Notes: generated from the sequence alone by a model not told the origin. A stretch of 40,153 nucleotides of DNA from Myxococcales bacterium (GCA_025350815.1 JANXXE010000005.1:1-40153); one strand, 5' to 3'. Shown: positions 25,870-38,065, counted from the first letter of the stretch. Translations and numbers: made by a program.

Positions 25870-26734
25870 CGGACTCCTTGTCTTGCGTCGTTTCGTCCCC
25901 ATCCGCCGTCGCGTGCACGCGCCGCGCTTCCGACAGGGATCCGTCGGTCGACTGGGCGATAATGAAAGTTTCCGACTGCGGATCGTGCAGCACGCGGATC
26001 GCCCGCAGCTTGGCCAGTTCGAGAATCGCCAGCAGCGTCACCACCAGCTGATGCCGCAGGTCTTCCTCGGGCAGGTTGGTGTCTATCAGCGTGTCAAAGC
26101 GAAAGCTGCCGTTGCCCGCCTCCAGCCTGTCGACGATTTCGTTGATGCGGGCGCCAATCGACACGCGATCGACCGTGACGTCGTGGGTCAGCTTGGGCCC
26201 CGCCTTCTTCAGTAGATCCCCGAAGGCGGCGATCAACTTCCACGGCGAATGCTCGGCCAGTTCCGACGTCGCGCCCCCCTCGCCGTCCAGTTGAATCGGC
26301 ATGCCACGCGGAAACACGTTGCGTCCCTCGATGGGCCGCGAACCCAGTTGCTCGGCGGCGTTCTTGTACTTCTGGTACTCCAGCAGGCGGCGAATCAGTT
26401 CTTCGCGCGGGTCGAGGACTTCCTCGCCTTCCTCCTGCAGCGTCTCCAGCGGCTCGGGCGACGGCACCAGCTCGCGCGACTTCAGGTACGCCAGATGCGC
26501 CGCCATGACCAGATATTCAGCGGCCACCTCGACCGACAACGATTCCATCGTGTCCAGATATTCGAGGTACTTCGACGCGACGAACGCAATCGGGATGTTG
26601 AGGATGTCCAGCTCATGCGACTTGCACAGGTGCAGCAGCAGATCCAGCGGCCCTTCGAACTCGGGCAGGGTCACGCGGTAGGCCGACCCCTGCGGGATGT
26701 CGCTGCTGGATTCGCCCCCTTCGCTGATACTCAC
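25838..26734 (-). CDS. scpA: Segregation and condensation protein ScpA
   Basis: A 298-residue kleisin subunit of SMC-ScpAB. The N-terminal SMC-neck-binding part has FEGPLDLLLHLCKSHELDILNIPI, followed by VEVAAEYLVMAAHLAYLKSRELVP. A winged-helix region near the C-terminus (LPEEDLRHQLVVTLLAILELAKLRAI) would bind the SMC head. The tail is acidic. The GTG at 26734 overlaps the stop of the upstream M50 gene (GTGA) and is preceded by a G-rich SD-like run. The frame stays open far upstream, but that part is the antisense-frame shadow of the protease and xerD genes. Confidence 0.95.
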   Translation of the reverse strand: MSISEGGESSSDIPQGSAYRVTLPEFEGPLDLLLHLCKSHELDILNIPIAFVASKYLEYLDTMESLSVEVAAEYLVMAAHLAYLKSRELVPSPEPLETLQEEGEEVLDPREELIRRLLEYQKYKNAAEQLGSRPIEGRNVFPRGMPIQLDGEGGATSELAEHSPWKLIAAFGDLLKKAGPKLTHDVTVDRVSIGARINEIVDRLEAGNGSFRFDTLIDTNLPEEDLRHQLVVTLLAILELAKLRAIRVLHDPQSETFIIAQSTDGSLSEARRVHATADGDETTQDKESDGPTEQADNP

Positions 26735-27396
26735 AGCCCCGCCCCCCGCAAAACGCTGTCCTGCCAGAACGCCGCCACGACAGCGCCAGGATACATGAGG
26801 AATTGCAGCAACGGGCTCATGACCATCGCAAAAAGAATCAGACTGCCCCAGCGTCCCAAAAAGGCGATCACGCCCTGCAGCGAGCGGGGGAGAACCCACG
26901 CCAGAACGGCCCCCCCGTCCAGCGGCGGGATGGGCAACAGGTTGAAGAACATCAGAAACAGATTCAGTCGGACCAGGTGGTCCATCAAGCCCAGGGCCAG
27001 CGTTTCGGACAGCGCACCCGACCGACCGCCGACCACGACCACCGTCGACACCAGGACAGCCAGCAACAGGTTCATCAACGGCCCGGCGATGGCGACCAGC
27101 ATCTGGCCGGTGGCCTGCGAGACGCGTTTCGTGTAGTTCCGCGGATTCGTCTGCACCGGCCGGCCCCAGCCCAGCAACGGCACGTGCGTCAGCTGCATGA
27201 TCAGCGGCAACAGCAGCGTCCCGATGGGGTCGACGTGGGGAATCGGCGACAGCGTCAGACGCCCCTGCGCCCGCGGCAGGGAATCGCCCAGCTTGGTCGC
27301 CGCCCACGCATGGCCGAACTCGTGCACGGTGATCGACAGGACAAGGGCGATCAGAAATAGAATCGCCTCGCGAACCTGATCGATGGTGATGGACAC
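26731..27396 (-). CDS. M50-family site-2 protease-like membrane metalloprotease
   Basis: A 221-residue polytopic membrane protein. The zinc site HEFGH (25-29) lies in the first membrane segment (ILFLIALVLSITVHEFGHAW), and the second motif NLLPIPPLDGGAVLAW supplies the third ligand Asp. GRLTLSPIPHVDPIGTLLLP and VAIAGPLMNLLLAV are typical of the compact Rip/SpoIVFB-like rhomboid-unrelated M50 group without PDZ domains. Cleavage of a membrane regulator is the known family role; no anti-sigma factor is adjacent. GTG 27396 is chosen because GGAGG lies nine bases upstream; another GTG at 27417 is possible. Confidence 0.9.
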   Translation of the reverse strand: MSITIDQVREAILFLIALVLSITVHEFGHAWAATKLGDSLPRAQGRLTLSPIPHVDPIGTLLLPLIMQLTHVPLLGWGRPVQTNPRNYTKRVSQATGQMLVAIAGPLMNLLLAVLVSTVVVVGGRSGALSETLALGLMDHLVRLNLFLMFFNLLPIPPLDGGAVLAWVLPRSLQGVIAFLGRWGSLILFAMVMSPLLQFLMYPGAVVAAFWQDSVLRGAGL

Positions 27397-27470
27397 GGAC
27401 TCGAACCTCCGCCCCACCGTATCGCTGACGGCGCACGACCGTCAATGCGGATCGGGGCCCGGCACGCCCG

Positions 27471-28439
<969 letters not shown>

Positions 28440-28467
28440 GGTGCGCCCCACACGGAAGGAGCCCCGA

Positions 28468-29199
28468 ATGCCTCGATTCGACCGCACCGTTTTCGCACGC
28501 GCACTGACAGCCGCCGCCGTCCTGATTGTCCCCGTCGTGGCATTCGCCCAGGGCCCGTCGGGCCCGGCCATCCCGATGGGCGCCGACCTGAAGAAGACCG
28601 CCGTCGGCGCCTGGGGTGAATATTCGCTGGCCGCCGGAAAGATGCCGCCGATGAAGCAGCGTTTCGCGCTGGTCGGCAAGAACGCCAGCAGCTACACGCT
28701 GGAGCTGGGCATGGAAGGCGGCATGATGGGCCCCACCAGCAAGGCCGTCATCCAGCTGGTGCTGGGCAACGATCTGACCAAGGCTGACCGAATCAAGAAG
28801 ATGGTCATGCAGATCGGCGCCGGTGATCCCATGGAAATGCCGGCGGGCGGCGCGAACATCCCCAAGGATCAGTTCGGCCCCGTCGACCCGAAGAAGTTCG
28901 TGGACAAGCAAGACATCACGGTCCCTGCAGGAACGTTCAAGACCAAGCACTACCGCGACAAGACGCCGACCGGCGACGGCTTCGACTACTGGCTTAGCGA
29001 GGACGTGCCGCCTTTCGGGTTGGTCAAGATGGAGGGCAAGATCTCGAACGGGCCCCCGGGCATGGGCGGCGCGGTCACCATGTTGCTGATTGGGCGGGGT
29101 ACCAACGCCAAGCCCGGCATCACCAAAACCCCCAAGCCCTTCGACGCTGCGGCCGTGATGCGCCAGATGGGGCAGGCCGGCGGCCCCCCGCCGAAGTAG
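28468..29199 (+). CDS. Secreted protein of unknown function
   Basis: A 243-residue protein with a clear Sec signal peptide (Arg-rich start, hydrophobic AAAVLIVPVVA, cleavage after AFA at about residue 27). The mature part is rich in Gly, Pro, Met and Lys, with KQRFALVGKNASSYTLEL, a Met/Gly-rich loop (GMEGGMMGPTS), and VPAGTFKTKHYRDKTPTGD leading into FDYWLSEDVPPFGLVKME. That last stretch resembles beta-rich periplasmic proteins whose ligand-exposed strand ends in VP-G-LVK-E, but I cannot name a family. AAGGAG lies six bases before the ATG. The alpha/beta hydrolase follows after seven bases. Confidence 0.8.
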   Translation: MPRFDRTVFARALTAAAVLIVPVVAFAQGPSGPAIPMGADLKKTAVGAWGEYSLAAGKMPPMKQRFALVGKNASSYTLELGMEGGMMGPTSKAVIQLVLGNDLTKADRIKKMVMQIGAGDPMEMPAGGANIPKDQFGPVDPKKFVDKQDITVPAGTFKTKHYRDKTPTGDGFDYWLSEDVPPFGLVKMEGKISNGPPGMGGAVTMLLIGRGTNAKPGITKTPKPFDAAAVMRQMGQAGGPPPK

Positions 29200-29206
29200 C
29201 GCTCGC

Positions 29207-30010
29207 ATGCACGTGCAGCTTGGATCGCGCCGACTGGCGTACCAGGTAGCCGGCCACGGCCAGCCCCTGGTCCTGCTGCACGCATTCCCTTTCGACGGAC
29301 GCTTCTGGGATGGCACCGTCGAAAGGCTGCGCGACCACGCGACGGTCATCGTCCCCGACCTGCGCGGCTTCGGACAATCCGACCGGGGCGCGGTGGCTTT
29401 CTCCGTCGCGGATCTTGCCGACGACGTGGCGGAATTGCTGGACGCCCTTGGGCAGCAGTCGGTGACGCTGGTGGGCGTGTCGTGGGGCGGCTACATTGCG
29501 CTGGCCTTCGCGCAGAAATTTCCGGCGCGATTGACGGCGTTGATCCTCGCCGACACCAAGGCGGGACCGGACAGCGCCGAGGCGCGCGACGCCCGCGCGG
29601 ACGCGATCGCACTGGTCGCCAGCGACGGCGTCACCGCCTACGTCGAAAAGCAACTGCCGCGCTTGCTGGGCCCCGCTGCTGGCCCGGCTGTTCGCGAGAC
29701 TGTTCGGACGCTGGGGCGGCAGCAGCCTGAATCCATCATGGCGGGCCTCGCGGCGCTGCGGGATCGCCCGGATCGCCGGGCCGAGCTGCCAGCCATTTCG
29801 TGCCCGACTCTGATCATGGTCGGCGCCGACGACGTTCTGACCCCGCCGGCCGAGGCCCGCGCCATGGCCACAGCCATCCCCAACGCGACACTGGTGGAAA
29901 TCCCCGGCTGCGGGCACCTGCCCAATCTGGAGGCCCCCGACGCCTTCTGCGCGGCGGTCGTCCCGTTCCTGGCCCCCGGACCCCGACCGTGTCCCCGCGC
30001 AGCTCGCTGA
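29207..30010 (+). CDS. Alpha/beta-fold hydrolase
   Basis: A 267-residue soluble hydrolase of the epoxide-hydrolase/3-oxoadipate enol-lactonase-like group. The oxyanion region is LLHAFPFDGRFW (about 23-34), DLRGFGQSD is at 51-59, the nucleophile elbow is GVSWGG (S92), the acid is D208 or D209 (GADDVLTPP), and the base is H237 (GCGHLPNLE). No signal peptide is seen. It is co-directional with, and seven bases from, the secreted protein gene. The substrate cannot be told from the sequence. The last about 12 residues are a Pro/Arg tail. Confidence 0.88.
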   Translation: MHVQLGSRRLAYQVAGHGQPLVLLHAFPFDGRFWDGTVERLRDHATVIVPDLRGFGQSDRGAVAFSVADLADDVAELLDALGQQSVTLVGVSWGGYIALAFAQKFPARLTALILADTKAGPDSAEARDARADAIALVASDGVTAYVEKQLPRLLGPAAGPAVRETVRTLGRQQPESIMAGLAALRDRPDRRAELPAISCPTLIMVGADDVLTPPAEARAMATAIPNATLVEIPGCGHLPNLEAPDAFCAAVVPFLAPGPRPCPRAAR

Positions 30011-30023
30011 TGGCCACGGTGCC

Positions 30024-31250
30024 CTACTGCTCGGCCAGGGCGCGCGCCGACCAGTCCAGCGCGTCCCGGTAGGTCTGCGCCACGACCTTCTCGCGCAACT
30101 TCAGCGCAGCAACCAGCCGACTGGCATCCGTCCATTCGGCGCGCTCGTAGGCACTGATGAGCTCCAGCAACTGTCCGATGGGCGACTCGCGATCTCCGGT
30201 CAGCGCCCGTTCAACATCCTTGCTGACCGCCAGCTCGGCCAGAATTTCGGCCAGGGGCCGCCCCACCATCGCGTCTATCGAGCTCAAAAGTCCTGCGAGG
30301 AACAGATCCAGCTGCCGCCCGCCCAGCCCGACATCAGGCGCCATCAGTTCGCAGAACCGCGCCCGCGTCAGGCACAGGCCCACAAGTTCCGTCGGTCGAT
30401 CGGCGGCAATGGCGACGATCGCGACCAGCGAGGCCCACTGCCGAAACGGCCGCTCGCCCAGCATGACGATGGCCTGCTTCAGCGACGTGACCCGGCTGCG
30501 CCAACCAAATGCCGCCGAATTCAGGTAGCGCAGAAGCTTTACCGACAGGGCGATGTCCAGCTTGATGACCTGCTCCAGCTTCTCGAAATCCAGCTGGGGC
30601 CGCTGCAGTTCGCGCAGAAACTGCAAATGCACCAGCTTCGACGCCGGCATGTCCTTGCGCGAAACGATCTCGGGCCGCGCGAAGAAGTAACCCTGAAAGT
30701 AGCTGTAGCCTTCCTTGACGGCGTCCGCGAACTGCTCGGGCGTCTCGACCTTTTCGGCCAGCAGCTTGACGTTGAAACGGGACAGCCGCTCGGGCAGCGC
30801 GCGCCGCTCGTCGGGCGCCGTGGCCAGCCAGTCCACCTTGATGACATCCGCCAGTTGCAGCAAGGGCTCCATCTCGGGACGGTAGACAAAATCATCCAGC
30901 GCCAGGATGTACCCCGCCTTCTTGGCTTCCCGACACGCGGCGACCACCGCGGCGTCGGGTTTCACGCTTTCCAGAAGTTCGAGCGTCGTGCGACGGTGGG
31001 GCAGCACGGCGTACAGCCTCTCGATCAACACCCGGCGCGTCACATTGACGTACGCGCTCTTGCCGCTCATCAGCGAATCGAAACCGAACACCATCAACGT
31101 GTCGTTGATGACCCGCGAAGAGGCTACATCGCCATCGGTGCCGAAGGGGAAGGCATTCTCAAGCCCGGCCCGAAACAGCAGCTCGTAGGCGGTAACCGCG
31201 TTTCGACGGTCGAAGATGGGCTGGCGCGCTACAAATACGTCCACGGACAC
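30024..31250 (-). CDS. EAL-HDOD (YuxH-like) signalling protein
   Basis: A 408-residue cytoplasmic protein with an N-terminal YuxH-type EAL domain (about 1-200: VFVARQPIFDRRNAVTAYELLFR; YVNVTRRVL; TLELLESV; ALDDFVYRPEMEPLL; IKVDW; LLAEKVETPEQF; YFQGYFFARP) and a C-terminal HDOD domain (about 205-390: LDIALSVKLLRYLNSAAFGW, SLKQAIVMLGERPFRQWASL). Most residues that bind c-di-GMP and metal in EAL enzymes have counterparts, but the EAL motif itself reads ELL, and members of this family are often considered inactive binders. HDOD is associated with signalling. The start is GTG 31250. It is divergent from the metallophosphoesterase gene. Confidence 0.9.
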   Translation of the reverse strand: MSVDVFVARQPIFDRRNAVTAYELLFRAGLENAFPFGTDGDVASSRVINDTLMVFGFDSLMSGKSAYVNVTRRVLIERLYAVLPHRRTTLELLESVKPDAAVVAACREAKKAGYILALDDFVYRPEMEPLLQLADVIKVDWLATAPDERRALPERLSRFNVKLLAEKVETPEQFADAVKEGYSYFQGYFFARPEIVSRKDMPASKLVHLQFLRELQRPQLDFEKLEQVIKLDIALSVKLLRYLNSAAFGWRSRVTSLKQAIVMLGERPFRQWASLVAIVAIAADRPTELVGLCLTRARFCELMAPDVGLGGRQLDLFLAGLLSSIDAMVGRPLAEILAELAVSKDVERALTGDRESPIGQLLELISAYERAEWTDASRLVAALKLREKVVAQTYRDALDWSARALAEQ

Positions 31251-31321
31251 ACCCCAATTTTACACGCTGCCCGGCCAATACGTCTTGCTGTGTTCTTCCC
31301 GGCGGTTACACTCGGAGAACG

Positions 31322-32314
31322 ATGCGTCTGCCGAACCTCGGCTGGGGTCTGCTTGGGGCCAAGCCGCGGGAACGCGACCCGGTCTCGCGACAACGCATTT
31401 GCCTGCGCCGTTTCGCCGGGCCAGCCACTTACGCTGGCCAGCTGGATCACCTGCGCATAGCCCACCTCACTGATCAACACGTTGGTCGGGTGACACCTTA
31501 CGCGATCCAGCGCGAAGCCGTGACCCTCGCCTGCGCACAAAATCCCGACCTGGTGGTCATCACGGGCGACTTCGTCTGCCACAGCCAGCTTTACCTCGAC
31601 CAGCTGACCGAGCTCATGCAGATGTTCACGGTGCCGGTGATGGCCGTGCTGGGGAACCACGACCACTGGGCAGGCGCCGGCGAGGTGCGCGTTGCGCTCA
31701 CGCGCGCCAACGTCGAGGTGTTGACCAACCAGCACAGCACCATCACCCTGCGCCACCAGCGCCTGCAGGTGCTGGGGCTCGACGACGCATACACGGGACA
31801 CGCCGATCGCGAGAAGGCCGTCCGGGGCCTCAGACTCGACCTTCCCGTGCTGGCCCTGTCGCACATCGCTGAGGAAGCCGACGGCCTGTGGCGCCACGGC
31901 GTCCCGCTGGTGCTGGCGGGCCACACCCACGCGGGCCAGGTGACCGTCGCCCGACTGCACGAGATCTCCGTCGGCAAGATTGCCGGCCACAAGTACATCC
32001 ATGGTCTTTACGGCTCGCGCGCCGCCCACGAGCCCGGCCACCCACACGCGACCGACCCGCGCGGCGCTGTTTACGTCGGGGCCGGGATCGGCGCCGCCAT
32101 CATTCCGCTGCGCCTGGGCAAGCGCGGTAAGCGCGAGGTCACCATCTTTGAACTGGGCACCCTGCCCGGCACTTTTGACGAGCCCCTGCGCGAACAAGCC
32201 GCCTTCCGGGGCCGCAAGCCGCCCGCCGAACTGGTCGAGCGCCGCGCTACCGCCGTGGCAACCAAGCGCCAGCGACGGGCCCGCCGCCGCACCCTGCGTT
32301 TCCCAGCGTTGTAG
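31322..32314 (+). CDS. Calcineurin-like metallophosphoesterase (YkuE-type)
   Basis: A 330-residue protein with the full two-metal site: IAHLTDQH (D51, H53), VITGDFV (D83), GNHDHW (N112, H113) and LAGHTHAGQ near residue 200. The order and spacing fit the YkuE/LpxG-like group, which includes UDP-2,3-diacylglucosamine hydrolases and other phosphodiesterases. The N-terminus has no membrane segment or signal peptide, unlike many relatives, and begins with a 40-residue Arg-rich stretch. CGGAGAAC precedes the ATG. The C-terminal about 35 residues are basic. The substrate is not known. Confidence 0.88.
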   Translation: MRLPNLGWGLLGAKPRERDPVSRQRICLRRFAGPATYAGQLDHLRIAHLTDQHVGRVTPYAIQREAVTLACAQNPDLVVITGDFVCHSQLYLDQLTELMQMFTVPVMAVLGNHDHWAGAGEVRVALTRANVEVLTNQHSTITLRHQRLQVLGLDDAYTGHADREKAVRGLRLDLPVLALSHIAEEADGLWRHGVPLVLAGHTHAGQVTVARLHEISVGKIAGHKYIHGLYGSRAAHEPGHPHATDPRGAVYVGAGIGAAIIPLRLGKRGKREVTIFELGTLPGTFDEPLREQAAFRGRKPPAELVERRATAVATKRQRRARRRTLRFPAL

Positions 32315-32318
32315 GTCG

Positions 32319-33281
32319 TCAGGAACTCTGCAACAGGTCGATGACTTCGCGTGCGATCGTGCGCGCCTGATCCAGCTTCTCGTGCGGCACCGAAATGGCG
32401 CCCACCACCGGATGTCCGCCGCCGCCGTATTTTTCGCAAATCGCTGCAATGTTGTGCGTGCGCGGCGTCGCGCTCCACGGATTCGATCCGACAGAAATCT
32501 TGATCCGGTTGTCGGTCGCCAACACCACCACTGCATAGCGCGCGTCAGGGTGGTGGTAGTAGACGATGAACTTGTTGAGCGACGCCACGCCATGTTCGGC
32601 GAGGTCCAACACCACCACACCTTTGTCCAGCCGCGCCTCTTTCCGCACCGTCTCGATATTGACCGCGTGCTGCACCAGAATCGGGGCCAGCGGTTCTGTC
32701 ACGTAGGGCTCGCGCGCGATGTCGCCGAGGGGCCGCGACACCAGATCCATGATGAACCGCTCGGACAGCGCAGGGTCGCGGTTGTTCTCCACCCACGTCA
32801 TCAGCCGCAACGCGGGCTCCTTCAATTCGACGGGCATCTGCGGATTGGGGAACAGGGCCCCGTCAATCATCTCGGCCCAGTCGACCAGTTCCTTCACCGG
32901 CCCCATGTCGAAGCCGAACTTCTCGGCGGCCGTCCGGGCCAGGAAACGCGCGCAGCTACGTGCTGTCGAATCGTAGAACTTCCGTCCCGATGAATCAGCG
33001 CGAAAGTGCGCCTCGTCGCCCGGCTGCTGAAACGCCGAGATGTGGTGGTCGAACCACCAGGTCAGGCGCGGGTCCTGCGAGTATCGAAAGTCGACGCAGA
33101 CGTTTTCGTCCCCGTCGAACAGCGCCGGCGGGATTGCCGGACCATTGCCCTTGTGCTCCAGGGGTGAAAAACCCACTGACAGCTCGCCCCTGGCGATTTG
33201 TTCACGGTAAAAACGCACGAATAGGCCGGCCGAGCTGCATCCGTCGAAACAGTTGCCGTGATAAAGCACCCGAAGCCGCAT
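32319..33281 (-). CDS. DHH-family phosphoesterase
   Basis: A 320-residue DHH/DHHA1 phosphoesterase-like protein. The N-terminus VLYHGNCFDGCSSA (5-18) is the first metal motif of this subgroup, WWFDHHIS (75-82) is the DHH motif, and YGGGGHPVVGAI near the C-terminus is the DHHA1 glycine motif. Family members cleave nanoRNA, pAp, cyclic dinucleotides or polyphosphates; the subgroup with YHxxCxDG is poorly characterised. ATG 33281 is preferred over a TTG 36 bases upstream. It converges with the metallophosphoesterase gene (four bases apart) and is divergent from aspS. Confidence 0.85.
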   Translation of the reverse strand: MRLRVLYHGNCFDGCSSAGLFVRFYREQIARGELSVGFSPLEHKGNGPAIPPALFDGDENVCVDFRYSQDPRLTWWFDHHISAFQQPGDEAHFRADSSGRKFYDSTARSCARFLARTAAEKFGFDMGPVKELVDWAEMIDGALFPNPQMPVELKEPALRLMTWVENNRDPALSERFIMDLVSRPLGDIAREPYVTEPLAPILVQHAVNIETVRKEARLDKGVVVLDLAEHGVASLNKFIVYYHHPDARYAVVVLATDNRIKISVGSNPWSATPRTHNIAAICEKYGGGGHPVVGAISVPHEKLDQARTIAREVIDLLQSS

Positions 33282-33396
33282 GCGGCGAAGTTTGGGGGAC
33301 CACGCGCCAGACAGCAAGCAGTAAAGGTCCCGATCCAGGCGTCATCCAAACGTCTTGCCCTCGACGCGGCCGGGCGCAGCGGGTAAGTTCCCGCCC

Positions 33397-35207
<1,811 letters not shown>

Positions 35208-35208
<1 letters not shown>

Positions 35209-36854
35209 TGACGGACGGTCCCCTGTGGCGGACCACCGCACTTTCGCGCCTGGCCCGCGAGACCTTCGATGTCCTGGTCATCGGCGGCGGCGCCACAGGC
35301 GCGGGCATCGCGCGGGATGCCGCCTTGCGCGGCCTGCGGGTCGCCCTGTGCGACCACGGTGACTTTGCCGGACAAACCTCCAGTCAGTCTTCAAAGCTGA
35401 TCCACGGCGGCCTGCGCTACCTGCAATACGGCAACTTCGAACTGGTCTTCGAGGGTCTGACCGAACGGCGCCGGCTGATGACATCGGCCCCGCACCTGTG
35501 CCGGCCGATCGAATTCGTCTTTCCCGCGTACCACGGCGAGCGGCCGTCTCTGCGCGCCCTTGGCGCCGGGGTCGCCCTTTACAACGCGCTGGCACTGTGG
35601 CGGCCGCCCGCGGCCAGTCGTTGTGTCGCCGGCAGCGATCTTTATTCGCTGCTACCCCTGCTGCGCACGGCCGGCCTGCAGGGCGCACAGGTCTACACCG
35701 ACTGCCAGACCGACGACGCACGCCTGGTGCTCGAAAACATTCTCGACGCCGAGGATTGCGGCGCCACGGTGGCGTCATACGTCGACATCGCCGCACCGCC
35801 ACCCGACTCGAAAGATCGATGGCGCCGCGCCCAGGCACGGGATCGCGCATCGGGCGCCACCTTCAACATCGAGGCCCACGTTATCGTGAACGCCACGGGG
35901 CCTTTCTCCGATGCCATTTCGGGCGGTCCCCCCGCGCTGCGGCCGACGCTGGGTGTGCACCTGGTGCTGGACGCTGACCGGCTGCCCACGGGCGGCCGCG
36001 CGGTGGTGTTGCGCTCACCCCGCGATGGGCGCCTGTTCTTCGCCCTGCCCGCGGCAAGCCGTACGATCGTCGGGACCACCGACACCGACTGGAACGGCTC
36101 GTCGCCAGGCCACCCGCCCCGCCCCGACGACGAGATAGCCGCGCGCCCCCACGATGTCGACTACCTGATTGAGGCCGCCAACCACGCCTTTCCCGCCGCG
36201 CGCGTCGGCGCCGACGACGTCATCTCGACCTTCGCTGGCCTGCGACCCCTTATCGCCAGTCCCGATCCCACCCCTTCGGCCACCCCGCGTGAACACGAGA
36301 TCTGGCTCGACCGGCGTGGCTTTGTGACCGTGGCGGGCGGCAAGTTGACGACCTACCGGCGCATGGCCGAAGAAGCGGTCGACCGCCTGATTGAGGTTCT
36401 GCGTGATCGCGGCTTCGACCGCACCGTGCAGCGCTGCCAGACCCGCGACCGCCCTCTGCCCGGCGGCGCCGCCCCTGGGCCCCTGGCCACGCACGAGCTT
36501 GCGAGCGACGTGCGCGAGCACCTCGTGGCGACCTATGGCGGTCGCGCGGCCCAGGTGCTGGCCCTGGCCGGCGGGTCGCCGACGCTGGCGGACCGCATCG
36601 ACGCCGACCTGCCCTATCTCCGCGCCGAGATCGTCTTTGCTGCGCGGCACGATCACGCCTGTGAAGTGGAAGACGCGCTTCGCCGGAGGATACCGATATT
36701 CCGCGACATGCACGACCAGGGGCTATCGATCGCCAGCGACGCAGGCGCGATCCTTGCCCAGGAATTCGGCTGGTCCGGCGCCCGGCAAGAACGCAGCGTG
36801 GCCGCCTATCGCAGTGCCGTCGAAGCTTCGCGCCGGTGGCGCTCGCAACGCTAA
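35208..36854 (+). CDS. glpD: Aerobic glycerol-3-phosphate dehydrogenase
   Basis: A 548-residue FAD-dependent, membrane-associated dehydrogenase that oxidises glycerol 3-phosphate to dihydroxyacetone phosphate and passes electrons to quinone. The FAD fold is VLVIGGGATGAGIARDAALRG (about 25-45), then QTSSQSSKLIHGGLRYLQYG, IVNATGPFSD, TIVGTTDTDW, ISTFAGLRPLI and VTVAGGKLTTYRRMAEEAVD. The C-terminal domain (about 410-545) is of the DAO_C type. It is coupled to aspS by a one-base overlap and converges with the histidine kinase gene with a four-base overlap. It completes the route begun by glpK at 4978. Confidence 0.95.
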
Positions 36855-37993
36855 GATTCGTCCGCGCGCGCGACCGGCAGTCCAACGGTAAAGGTCGCGC
36901 CCCCCGACGGGCGGTTCCGTGCCGCAATCCGGCCGTCATGCTCGCGCACGATGGCGTACGTCACCGCCAGGCCCAGCCCCGTGCCCTTGCCTTCTTCCTT
37001 CGTCGTGAAAAACGGATCGAAGATTTTCGCCATATGCGCCTCCTCGATGCCACCGCCGGTATCCGCAACCTCCAGCTCGACCCAGCCATCGCGCATCACG
37101 GTGCTAACACTGATCTTGCCGCGGCTGTGGCCACGAACGCCGGTGATGCTGTCGAAGGCGTTCGACAACAAATTGACCAGCACCTGTTCCAGCTGATTGG
37201 CGTTGCCCATGACAGGCGGCAGGTTCTCGCCCAGTTGACAGGCAAGTTCGACGTCGCGGACCGCGTACTTGTAGTTCGCGAACTGCAAAGCCTCGCGCAC
37301 GATCTCGTTCATTGACAGCAATCGGCGCTGGACCTGCGGGCTTTGCCGCGAAAAGCGCAACAACGATTCCACGATCGCCTTGCAGCGCAGGGCGCTTTTC
37401 TCGATCTCGGCCAGGTACTCCTTGCGCTCGTCGGGCGTGACGTCTTCTCTGACCAGGATTTGCGCAAAGGCCAGAATGCCGCCCAGCGGGTTGTTGATCT
37501 CGTGCGCGACGCCGCCCGCCAGGCGCCCGATGGCCGCCAGCTTCTCGGCGTTGGACAGCTGCCGGGTCATCTCGCGCTCCTCGGTGACGTCGTGGTAGCT
37601 GCACACGGTCAACGCGGTCGCTTCATCTTCCAGCGGGTAGGCGCGCATGCGGTACACGCGTCCTTTCGTCGATCGCAGCTCGCCTTCGTGAACGGTGCCC
37701 TTCGCTTTCGCCTGCGCCACGGGGCAGCCCTGACAGGGCGCCGTCGCCGCGTCTCGCGGAAAGGCCTGCGCGGATTCCGCCCGGACCTCGTGGCACCTGC
37801 GCCCGACCACGCGCTGAATCGCGACGCCCAGTGCATCCGCCAGCGCAAGGTTGGCCCGCCGGATGACGTAGTCGGGATCGATGATCATCAGGGGCTCGGA
37901 GATGGCATCGAAGGTCCGCTCCCACTGGCGTTTGGCCACCGAGACCAGCACGACGGTCCGGTCGTCCATTTTCTCCGGGGATTCGTGCGTCAT
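36851..37993 (-). CDS. PAS sensor histidine kinase, NtrB-like, with CxxC in the PAS domain
   Basis: A 380-residue soluble kinase. Residues about 20-140 are a PAS domain (WERTFDAISEPLMIIDPDYV) with three cysteines in the CHEV...PCQGCPV arrangement (C67, C87, C90). Residues about 150-215 are HisKA with H164 (GGVAHEINNPLGG). The ATPase domain has the N box (NQLEQVLVNLLSNAFDS), G1 (VADTGGGI), FDPFFTTKEEGKGTGLGL and a final GGATFTVGLP. No membrane segment is present, so it senses a cytoplasmic cue; the cysteines could bind metal or respond to redox. Such kinases often pair with NtrC-type regulators, but none is adjacent. ATG 37993 is preferred over GTG 38002. Confidence 0.92.
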   Translation of the reverse strand: MTHESPEKMDDRTVVLVSVAKRQWERTFDAISEPLMIIDPDYVIRRANLALADALGVAIQRVVGRRCHEVRAESAQAFPRDAATAPCQGCPVAQAKAKGTVHEGELRSTKGRVYRMRAYPLEDEATALTVCSYHDVTEEREMTRQLSNAEKLAAIGRLAGGVAHEINNPLGGILAFAQILVREDVTPDERKEYLAEIEKSALRCKAIVESLLRFSRQSPQVQRRLLSMNEIVREALQFANYKYAVRDVELACQLGENLPPVMGNANQLEQVLVNLLSNAFDSITGVRGHSRGKISVSTVMRDGWVELEVADTGGGIEEAHMAKIFDPFFTTKEEGKGTGLGLAVTYAIVREHDGRIAARNRPSGGATFTVGLPVARADES

Positions 37994-38041
37994 GCTCCGC
38001 ACCTAATCCTCACCGGTAAAGCGACACCGCGAGGTTGGGCG

Positions 38042-38065
38042 GGGCCAGTATAAGGCATATGGCCC
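38042..38065. repeat. Inverted repeat, 6-base arms, 12-base spacer
   Basis: GGGCCA (38042-38047) and TGGCCC (38060-38065) are exact reverse complements separated by 12 bases. The centre is about 277 bases upstream of the predicted start point of the sigma-54 transcript. It could be an operator or enhancer site; six-base arms can occur by chance in GC-rich DNA. Confidence 0.3.

Noticed and set aside
28440-28679. Upstream extension of xerD.
   Set aside because: It would overlap the divergent secreted-protein gene, which has a strong ribosome-binding site and signal peptide.
31285-31312. TTGCTG-N16-TACACT promoter before the metallophosphoesterase gene.
   Set aside because: The predicted start point would fall after the gene's own Shine-Dalgarno sequence, so it is unlikely to drive it as read.
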